Source: an uncultured Clostridia bacterium
GTDB taxonomy: Bacteria; Bacillota; Clostridia; Oscillospirales; CAG-272
Reading direction: 5' to 3'
Assembly: GCA_946055715.1 (NCBI GenBank)
Contig: CAMGGT010000090.1
Coordinates: forward strand, 1 to 5,134
DNA: 5,134 bases
Every line of letters starts with the position of its first letter. The first letter of the stretch is position 1. Below the pieces are notes generated by a model. That model saw nothing but the letters and a program-made list of their open reading frames with translations, searched no databases and was not told where the DNA came from. This document shows, one piece after another, positions 1 through 5,134 of the stretch. The position numbers were made by a program, and so were the translations under genes.

Positions 1-3000
1 ACCGATCTCTTCCACCAAGGGGAAGCTGACATCATTCAGCGTTGAGCAATCGGCAAAGGCATAGTCGCCGATGAAGGTGGCTTTTTTCAGCTTGGCCGAA
101 AGCAAGGAAGAACAACCGTAAAATGTCTGCTCTTCAATGCGCAGGACCCCGGAAAGATCGATCTCTTTGAGCTGTGTGTCGTAGGCAAAGCAGGTCGGAC
201 CGAAGGTGACGCCGCCGGCCGGCGGCATGGTGACCACGCGCAGCGACAGGCAATGCTGAAACGCCCCCATGCCAAACGAAGCATTTGCGCCCACGTCGAC
301 GGCCCTGATACCCGAATTGTAGAAGGCACCCTCGCCATACCGGCCGCCCGGGGCCAGTTTAAGCGCGGTCTCGCTGTTGAGGGATGTGTTGGCAAAGGCA
401 TAATCGCCCACCTCGGGCACCCGGTCAAGGCCGGTTACGGTGACGAGGTTTTTGGCATAGTTGAAGGCATGCGCGCCGATGCTTTTGGCCCCCTGCTTGA
501 AGGTGACGCTTGCCAGAGATGCGCAGTTGGCAAAGGCATAGTCGCCCACCTCGGTATTGGCCGAGGTGAAGGTAAGCGAGGTGAACGGCATGCCGCAGAA
601 GGCACCGGGGCCGATCTTTTCATACGGCAGGGTATAGTCTTTGTCGAAGGTCTTGCCCGTGGCGCAGAAGATGACGGTGCTGCCGTCTGCCGACAGGAGA
701 TACAGCCCGTCTGCCGACACCCGATAGTGGCTGTTCAGTGCGGGCAGATCAAAGGTGGTGATGGCCGTTTCCTGAAAGACGGCGCCTTCCACACCCGCGA
801 TCTGTGTATTGGCCCCGAAGGCCAGCGTGGCAAGATTGCTGCATTTATAAAAGGCATAATTGCCCAGGGTCACAGAACAGTCAGGCAATGCAAAGGAAAG
901 CAGGCCGGGGCAGTCATAGAACGCCTGTTCGCCAATGATATCCACCGTGCCCTCGAAGGTGACGGTGGTGAGGTCGGGGCATTCGCAGAAGGCGCCGTAC
1001 CCCACCTTCCACAGGTCTTCTTTGAGGGTGACGGTGACAAGGTCTTTGCACTGGGCAAAGCAGAAGCGCGGCACTTCCAGCCCTTCCCACAGAGTGACGG
1101 AAGAGATGCCCGACTGGGCAAACATCCCTTCAGACAGGCGTGTGTTCGGCCCGAAGGTCACACTTGCGAGCGCGGTGCAACCCTTGAAGGCCTCTTTGCC
1201 CGTGTTGCGCAGGGCGGTGAGGTCCACTTCCGTCAGCTTGGTGCAGCCCCTGAACGCACGGTCTCCGATGGCATATACCTTTCTCAGGTCTGCCGTGGCC
1301 AGCGATTCGCAGCCGCTGAAGGCCTCGCGTCCGATGGCCTCCACATGCGAGAGGTCGACTACCTGCAGTTTGACATCCTTGGCAAAGGCAAATTCACGCA
1401 CAAATTTGACAGACGGTGGAATGACGACCGATTGCAGGCCGGAGCAGTTATAGAAGGCGTATTTCTGAATTTCCTCCACCGTATTCGGGATGACCACGGA
1501 GGTAATGGTGGTGTTGGCGGCGGGGATCTTGTTGGCATCATAGTCCTCGTCGGTCAACTCCACGGTGCGGTCTGTGTCATACAGGCAAAAGGCATAGGCA
1601 CCGATGTAGAGGATGCCCTCGTCATCCGGGATGACCACTTCCCCACCCAGGCCCTTATAGGCCACAAGGGTGCGGTTTTCGATGATGAACTCGCTGTTGA
1701 CCGTGACCTTGATGCGTGCCATCAGGTTGGAGCCCTCCACCTTCAGCACGATGGTGGCGGTGCCTTTTTTGAGCGCGGTGACCTTGCCGTCCTGGTCAAC
1801 GGTGGCGATCTTTTCGTTGGTGGAAGAAAAGGTCAGTTGGTAGCGGTCTTCCACATACCACGGGTCCAGGTCATAATGAAGACGGATCTGTTCCCCGGGG
1901 TAGAAGGAGATGGCACCGCCTTCCAGAGCCGACACATAGATGCGGTCGCCCGTGTCGCCGATCTTGCTGGTCTGCGCGGCGCGGGAATAGGCAAAGACAG
2001 TGTCAAAGTAGGTGAAGCGGATGGACTTGATCTTTTCCTCCGAGACATCGTCTATGTCTCTGTCGGAGGCGGTCATCACCTGCACACCCTCCTGCACCGC
2101 GGACGGAGAGCCACAGTTCAGGGGAGAGGCACTTGCCCCGACCGTCTGTATCCGGGCGGAGGCATCCGTGGTGTCGGTCGTCTGCTGTCGCTTGCGCACG
2201 TTGATGATGAGGGAGGTTTCTTTGGCATCCATGCTCTCGTAGACGGTGACGGTGGTGCGCCCTGCGCACACGCCCCTCACTTGTCCTTCGGAGACGGTGG
2301 CCACCTTTTCGTTGGCGCTGGACCAGGACAGATACCGCAGATAGTCCTTTTCGTCATCCACCGTTTCATCGGCGGTGTAGAGATAGCGGGTGATGTCTAC
2401 CACCTCATCCTCATAGATGGAGAGGATGGAAAGCGGCGTGCCTTCGCCCGAACCGTCTTTGGTGAATTTGAAGTCACCGCGGGTGCCGGGCAGCTGGCAC
2501 AGATAGATGTTGGAATTGAGCGCATAGTCATCAATGGAGAATGCCAGAGCGGAGGTGATGATCTCATCGCTGAAGATGTCTTCCAGATAGTCGGTAATCT
2601 CAAAGCGGACCACCGTGTCGGCCCCCGGCTCGCTGTATACGGGAATGGGGTTTTCGGTAAGGAAGGTATAGGAGGAAGAAGAGGTGAAGATGATGGGGGT
2701 GATGGACTGGGTATAGTGATTGTCGTAGACGGTCATGGTCAGATAGTAACGGTCTTTTTTGAGGGTTTTGTCATAGACCTTTTCGTAGCTGACCTCTTTG
2801 AGCACCGGCGCCTCGTTGTCCAGCAGGAAAGAGAAGGAGAAGCTGTTGCGAACATTGGTGTCGGCGCCGCCGTCTCCATAGTCAAGCAACCCCTGCATGG
2901 AGAAGGTATAACTGCGATTGTTGATAAGGCCCAGCTCGGAGGAGCGCAGGCGCAGGTATTCATAGTTGGGGATGGGGGTTCCCCCGTTGGAGTAGGCCTT

Positions 3001-5134
3001 GCGGGCGTTGTCTACCACAAGAGACCAGACCTCTTCGCCCGTGACATCGTCCACGATGGTGTAGGTCATGGACTTGGCATTGCGCAAAAGGCCTGCATAC
3101 ACCGCCGACAGACCGTCAATGGTGCCAAGCGAATCCGAGATGGCAATGTGGTCTTCGGTGGCGGGGATGGCATCATACACGGAGGTGTCGATGTCGTAGA
3201 GGTATGTACCCAGCGGGATGATGTAGTTATAGAAGTAAGAGCCGTAGGGGGTGGTGGCATAGTAGTCGGCTTTGAGTTTGTCTTCGTCGTCAATGGCGGC
3301 GTTGTGCGCTTCCGACTCTACCTCATAGTAGGTCTTGTCGAACATGGGCGCCTCCGTCCAGTCGCCGAAGAAGGCAAGGAACGGGATGTTCAGGTCAATG
3401 CCGCCCTCGGCGGTGGCCGTCAGCTTCACAAAGCCCTCCACATACATGCCATAAGGGAACAGGCGGTCCATTTCGGCCTTGTCGGCGGCGGTCATGGTGT
3501 AGGTGGCAACGACGGATGCGGTGCCGCCGCCGGCCACGGTGAGGCGGGTGCCGGAGAGCGTGCCTCCCTCGACCGAAAAGACGGTATTGCCGCCCAGCAA
3601 GCGGTCTTTTTCGGCCACATAGTCGCTGTCGGAACGGGAGACCGTTTCTGTCATGGCGATAAGCGACAGGTCATAGGTCACCTCCCCATCCGACAGGTTG
3701 ACCACATTAAAGCGCATGGTATAGATGCCTGTGCGCAGCGGGTCGTCTCCCAGTTCCAGCTTGGTGCGGTCGATGCCGTCCACCGTGAGGTAGGCCGGGG
3801 TGTTGACCACATTGTACAGGCTGGCAAGTCCCGCACCCTGCTTACGCGGAGAGTAGGGGTTGCCCTCCTCGTTTCTGATGATGGTGGCGGTGGACATGAG
3901 CATCTGGTTGGCCATGACCGAGATCTGCTTATAGTCATAGGCGGGGTATTGCTCTTTGAGATACTGGCGGATCAGCACCACGATGCCGCACAGGTTGGGG
4001 GTGGCCATGGAGGTGCCGCTGAGCTCGTCATACCCGCCGCCGGGCACGGAAGATTTGATGTTGCCGCCGTGCGCGGTGATCTCGGGCTTGAGCTTCAGGT
4101 CGGGCGAGGGACCCCAGCTGGAAAAGTCAGACATGAAGGGGCCGGCCTGGTTGCTGTAACTGATGGTGATGGTGCCGGTCTCCCGGGCGGCCAGCAGGGT
4201 GCCGTTTTCTTTGGAAATGGAAACGGTGGGGATGTGGTCGCTCTTGCCCATGGACATGAGGATGTCGCCCTCAATGTTGTTGTAGATGATGCAGGCCGCA
4301 GCACCGGCGTTCTTTGCCTGCAGGGCTTTGTCTTCAAAGGTGGTGTCGCCGCGGCGCACAAGGGCAATTTTGCCCTTGAGGTATCCCTCGGGGAAAGCGG
4401 CATAGTTGGCCTTCATGCCCACGCCGGGGATGGTGACATATTCATAGGTTTTGGACTGGCCCGCGCCGATGCCCAGCTCGGCAAAGAAGTCGTTGGGCTT
4501 GCCCGAAACAGCGTTTGACTCGTTGAAGAAGAACACCTGCGTGTCGTTGCCCACCATGTATTTGCTCTTTGTGCCGCTGATGGAGGCCACAGACAGCGCG
4601 GCGGGGTAGGTGGAGGGGGAACCGACGGTACCGGAGTCGGGGTTGGTGACCTTATTGGTATTGCCCTGCTCGCCGCCGAAGGCAGAGCTGTAGCTGTTGC
4701 TGGCGGCGGTGACGAGACTGATGCCGCTTTGGTTGATCTTGTCATAGACGGCATTGATGGCATCGCCGTCTGCCTCGCGGGAAAAGCCGCAGGAAGAGCC
4801 CAGCGACATGTTGATGGCATCGACCTTCAGCAGAACGGCGTCTTCCAGGGCGGCCAGAATGTCTTCTGTTTTGCCGCCGTCATCCAGGTCGGGGAACACC
4901 TTCATCAGCACAAGCTGGGTGTCCACCGCGATGCCGGTGATGACTTCGTCGCTGCCGCCGATGATGCCGGCCACATGGGTGCCATGCTCTGAATCATAGG
5001 GGTTGACGTTCTTGTCTTTGTCGGCATAGTCAAAGACGAAGGGGATCTTTTTGCTGTAATAGACATCCATCAGTTCGATGGAACCGTCAAGCTTTTTGGC
5101 GTTTGTCTGCGCAAGGATCTCGCCCACATTCTGC
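1..5134 (-). CDS. S8 (subtilisin-like) cell-envelope serine peptidase with PA, Fn3-like, Big_2 and BspA-type LRR domains; partial at both ends
   Basis: A single frame stays open for 1711 codons with no stop, entering and leaving the window inside domains, so both termini are missing. The protein should be an exported endopeptidase acting outside the cell. Visible landmarks are 'HGTHVAG' (His50), 'NMSLGS' (about residue 105), 'TAASNSY' (oxyanion Asn146) and 'SGTSMATP' (Ser375). The His-Ser gap of 325 residues, against 157 in subtilisin, is explained by an inserted PA domain. Fn3-like domains like those of lactocepin and streptococcal C5a peptidase follow, then two Ig-like Big_2 domains and at least 21 LRR_5 repeats. 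The catalytic Asp motif, signal peptide and any C-terminal anchor lie outside the window. Codon choice is uniform and GC-rich throughout, giving no sign of a recent domain graft. The LRR tract suggests binding to a substrate or surface, but the actual substrate cannot be told from sequence. Confidence 0.95.
52..69. repeat. 18-bp third copy of the LRR core repeat
   Basis: Identical to bases 529-546 and encoding 'GDYAFA' in the last repeat visible before the window edge. It is shorter than the other two copies because the flanks differ. Confidence 0.85.
388..416. repeat. 29-bp direct repeat, copy B (partner at 526-554)
   Basis: Second copy of the near-identical unit encoding 'EVGDYAFAN'. Other LRR cores in the tract share only the protein pattern, not this level of nucleotide identity. 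Confidence 0.9.
526..554. repeat. 29-bp direct repeat, copy A (partner at 388-416), inside the LRR tract
   Basis: Bases 526-554 and 388-416 agree at 28 of 29 positions; the only difference is G541 versus A403. Both encode 'EVGDYAFAN' on the minus strand and lie 138 bp apart, which is 46 codons or two LRR units. Similarity stops sharply on both sides. The central 18 bp recurs exactly at 52-69 ('IGDYAFAD'). Confidence 0.9.
598..726 (-). other. Internal cap-like island within the LRR tract (residues 1470-1512)
   Basis: The regular repeats are broken by 'YRVSADGLYLLSADGSTVIF', then 'YTLPYEKIGPGAF'. This matches the 'Y-x-v-x-x-D-G-v-L-x-x-x-D-g-x-x-L-x-x-y-P...y-x-I-P' spacer often found between LRR_5 blocks. 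It probably divides the solenoid into two sub-blocks, twelve repeats before it and nine visible after it. The usual 'YP' after the second strand is 'FCA' here. Confidence 0.75.
683..719. repeat. Short tandem-like direct repeat (13 bp, 24-bp period)
   Basis: The 13-mer CCGTCTGCCGACA occurs at 683-695 and again at 707-719. On the minus strand it encodes the two 'SADG' turns of the internal LRR island, eight codons apart. It looks like a small in-frame duplication or a codon-choice coincidence in two similar beta-turns. Confidence 0.8.
1588..1689 (-). other. LRR entry module (residues 1149-1182)
   Basis: 'FIIENRTLVAYKGLGGEVVI' followed by 'P' and then 'IGAYAF' is the characteristic first unit of Gram-positive LRR_5 tracts, in which 'F-x-I-E-N-x-x-L-x-x-Y-x-G-x-G-G-x-V-x-I-P' caps the solenoid. 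An acidic loop of about 25 residues ('LTDEDYDANKIPAAN') then separates the first A-F core from the second repeat. Confidence 0.9.
1699..1911 (-). other. Bacterial Ig-like domain, Big_2 type, copy 2 (residues about 1075-1145)
   Basis: A textbook Big_2 unit: 'FYPGEQIRLHYDLDP' opening strands, 'LTFSSTNEKIATVDQDGKVT' (1100-1119), then 'ALKKGTATIVLKVEGS' and a closing 'ARIKVTV'. It shares S-S-x-N-E-K-[IV]-A-T-V with the first Ig copy, but the flanks have diverged. It leads directly into the LRR tract with only two or three residues between, so it probably acts as the structural base of the solenoid. Confidence 0.92.
1912..2193 (-). other. Unassigned inter-Ig segment, residues about 981-1074
   Basis: About 94 residues between the two Ig-like domains that I do not recognise. 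The first part is Thr/Ser/Ala-rich and probably a flexible linker ('QQTTDTTDASA'). The second part alternates hydrophobic residues ('IKSIRFTYFDTVFAYS', 'DRIYVSALEGGA') and could form a small beta unit or additional strands of the following Big_2 domain. One Cys (in 'LNCGS') has no obvious partner nearby. No function is proposed. Confidence 0.5.
2194..2430 (-). other. Bacterial Ig-like domain, Big_2 type, copy 1 (residues about 902-980)
   Basis: The core 'LSWSSANEKVATVSEGQVRG' (935-954) followed by 'AGRTTVTVYESMDAKETSLI' is the Big_2 signature: W-S-S-x-N-x-x-V-A-T-V, then G-x-V, then an A-G-x-T-x-V-T-V strand. The usual short N-terminal strand pair is lengthened by an acidic stretch with 'TADETVDDEKD' (920-930). 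Such Ig-like folds are common stalk modules in secreted Gram-positive proteins. Confidence 0.85.
2494..2820 (-). other. Fn3-like domain 3, residues about 772-880
   Basis: It opens with 'DNEAPVLKEVSYE' (from residue 772), the same kind of junction as 'DNTTPEV' that opens the third module of C5a peptidase. Beta-strand patterning continues ('YYLTMTVYDNHYTQSITPII'), and 'FSIDDYALNSN' near the end is the usual 'DYAgN' closing strand of these CEP beta-sandwiches. Probably structural, extending the head from the cell surface. Confidence 0.72.
2821..3336 (-). other. Fn3-like domain 2 / CEP middle region, residues about 600-771
   Basis: Residues around 'LLRNAKSMTYTIVDDVTG' (682-699) match the pattern seen in the second Fn3-like module of C5a peptidase and lactocepin, where a 'LRN' or 'LRNAK' strand is followed by a 'V-x-D-x-x-G' turn and a Trp or Val. 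In those proteins the strand is usually preceded by a Ca-binding 'SPNGDG' loop; here the equivalent segment reads 'AISDSLGTIDGLSAVY', so the classic acidic loop is not conserved. The region ends with 'YTFSMQGLLDYGDG' and the strand leading into the next domain. The family match is by pattern memory, not by alignment. Confidence 0.7.
3358..3795 (-). other. Fn3-like domain 1 (Fn3_5 / CEP type), residues about 447-592
   Basis: It follows the catalytic domain directly. 'YTMRFNVVNLSDGEVTYDLS' (471-490) has the alternating hydrophobic pattern and the 'N-x-S-x-x-x-x-T-Y' signature of the first Fn3-like domain of C5a peptidase and lactocepin. The domain closes with 'IPFLAFFGDW' (583-592), the counterpart of the conserved 'PFLGFYGDW' in that family. 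In the known structures this domain packs against the catalytic head and contributes to substrate handling; that role is assumed here by homology. Confidence 0.87.
4000..4020 (-). other. Catalytic serine motif SGTSMAT (Ser375)
   Basis: The codons read S-G-T-S-M-A-T, followed by P. The nucleophile is the second Ser (bases 4009-4011), which matches subtilisin Ser221. An unusual 'NLCG' follows, with a Cys at residue 382 where small residues such as Ala or Val are more common. Confidence 0.96.
4156..4449 (-). other. PA (protease-associated) domain inserted in the S8 domain, residues about 229-326
   Basis: The segment between the oxyanion Asn and the catalytic Ser contains the PA hallmarks: 'GKIALVRRGDTTFEDKALQA' (residues 254-273), then 'NAGAAACIIYNN' (275-286) and 'IPTVSISKENG' (301-311). 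In lactocepin and C5a peptidase the PA domain lies at this same point and helps gate or bind protein substrates. The insert accounts for the extra distance between His50 and Ser375. Boundaries are approximate. Confidence 0.9.
4687..4713 (-). other. Oxyanion-hole motif VTAASNSYS (Asn146)
   Basis: Asn146 (bases 4696-4698) occupies the position of subtilisin Asn155. The usual 'AAGN' is 'AASN' here, a Gly-to-Ser change beside the key Asn; the Asn itself is kept, so activity is still expected. Confidence 0.85.
4966..4986 (-). other. Catalytic histidine motif HGTHVAG (His50)
   Basis: The seven codons read H-G-T-H-V-A-G. The first His (bases 4984-4986) aligns with subtilisin His64, the general base of the S8 triad. 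It is preceded by 'DSE' as in related cell-envelope proteinases. Confidence 0.96.

Larger units (their letters stand above)
1..1689 (-). other. BspA-type leucine-rich repeat tract (LRR_5), at least 21 units, continues beyond the window
   Basis: From residue 1149 to the left edge the protein is built of units averaging about 26 residues with the pattern 'I-G-x-x-A-F-x-x-C-x-x-L-x-x-V-x-[IL]-P'. I count 21 A-F-type cores, for example 'EEIQKYAFYNCSGLQSVVIP', 'IGREAFSGCESLATADL', 'VGYGAFCECPDLTTVTF' and 'IGDYAFADCSTLNDVSF'. This is the LRR_5 / BspA repeat of host-associated bacteria and trichomonads, which forms a curved solenoid and has been linked to binding host or bacterial surfaces in BspA proteins. 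The tract is unfinished at base 1, so its true length and whatever follows (more repeats, wall anchor, dockerin) are unknown. Confidence 0.95.
3805..5133 (-). other. Peptidase S8 catalytic domain (N-terminal part missing), residues 1-443
   Basis: This is the subtilisin fold, lacking its start. Residues 25-56 show the family's lead-in to the active site: 'YYSKKIPFVFDYADKDKN' followed by the His motif, much like 'NDKVAYYHDYS...EHGTHVSG' of C5a-peptidase-type enzymes. His50, Asn146 (96 residues later; 91 in subtilisin) and Ser375 are all present. 'SGTVGSPSTYPAALSVAS' before the PA insert is typical of Gram-positive CEP relatives. The domain ends near 'GAGLASLYNVV' (residues 433-443), the usual closing G-x-G-L strand. 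No 'D-S/T-G' Asp motif occurs in the 49 residues before His50; in this subfamily it sits further upstream, so its absence here reflects the window edge rather than inactivation. Confidence 0.95.

Noticed and set aside
211..226. Perfect 16-bp GC-only palindrome (GCCGCCGG / CCGGCGGC), a possible operator or terminator stem
   Set aside because: It lies within the LRR coding frame as Pro-Pro-Ala-Gly-Gly codons, has no loop or T-run, and is expected by chance in GC-rich codon usage.
52..554. Repeated 18-29 bp elements resembling a short CRISPR-like array
   Set aside because: The copies are unevenly spaced, in frame, and encode the conserved LRR core 'GDYAFA'; the intervening DNA is also LRR coding sequence, not spacers.
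935..1453. Plus-strand open frame of 172 codons
   Set aside because: It overlaps the LRR tract on the opposite strand; its Ser/Thr/Pro-rich translation echoes the repeat period of the real gene and has no independent support.
253..4518. Plus-strand open frame of 1421 codons beginning with ATG and ending TGA
   Set aside because: It is in exact antisense codon register with the protease gene. Its Gly/Val/His/Asp-rich composition is what complementing Ala/Thr/Asp/Ile/Val codons produces (GCC gives GGC, ACC gives GGT, GAC gives GTC). It shows no recognisable domain, whereas the minus frame carries catalytic motifs and many repeat signatures.
4095..4820. Minus-strand open frames of about 100-135 codons at 4095-4403 and 4413-4820
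   Set aside because: Both lie in a different frame within the S8 catalytic and PA region. Their Pro/Ser/Thr/Arg-rich sequences have no domain character and coexist with the unambiguous protease frame.
1..5133. Possible frameshift or pseudogene break in such a long repetitive gene
   Set aside because: Codon register was cross-checked at several landmarks (His50, Ser206, Ser375, Trp592, Arg684, Asp772, Val1145, Ser1697); all fall in the same frame and no stop interrupts it.
1..5134. Search for promoter, ribosome binding site, terminator, tRNA, insertion sequence or second gene
   Set aside because: The whole window is coding in one frame, with no intergenic segment and no transposase or inverted-repeat signature, so no such feature can be supported.

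Overview
The window lies entirely inside one very large protein-coding gene on the minus strand. It is open at both ends: 1711 uninterrupted codons run from base 5133 down to base 1, with no start codon, stop codon or intergenic DNA. The protein is a secreted or cell-surface subtilisin-family (S8) serine peptidase of the cell-envelope-proteinase type (lactocepin / C5a-peptidase-like), extended C-terminally by bacterial Ig-like domains and a long BspA-type leucine-rich-repeat (LRR_5) tract. Residue numbers in this annotation count from the first complete codon in the window (bases 5131-5133 = residue 1); residue r occupies bases 5134-3r to 5136-3r.

Layout from the protein N-terminal side (right edge) to the C-terminal side (left edge): the S8 catalytic domain, with the catalytic Asp outside the window, His50, oxyanion Asn146 and Ser375 (bases 3805-5133), interrupted by a PA domain (4156-4449); a Fn3-like domain ending in the family-typical 'PFLAFFGDW' (3358-3795); a second Fn3-like/CEP region (2821-3336); a third beta domain opening with 'DNEAP' (2494-2820); a first Big_2-like Ig domain (2194-2430); an unassigned segment of about 94 residues (1912-2193); a second Big_2 domain (1699-1911); and at least 21 LRR_5 units running off the left edge (1-1689).

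Organism: the architecture (CEP-type S8 peptidase with PA domain, Big_2, LRR_5 with the entry motif 'F.IEN..L..Y.G.GG.VVIP') is typical of Gram-positive Bacillota, particularly host-associated Clostridia. The GC-rich codon choice (GCC, ACC, GGC, CTG favoured; TTA, CTA and TCA almost absent) suggests a moderately GC-rich gut or rumen lineage. This is inference; no taxonomic marker is present.

The likely working model is an exported protease whose Ig-like stalk and LRR array position the catalytic head or bind a substrate or surface. No cell-wall anchor, signal peptide, promoter or neighbouring gene is visible. The plus strand carries a 1421-codon open frame (253-4518) exactly antisense to this gene; I treat it as a codon-bias artefact.
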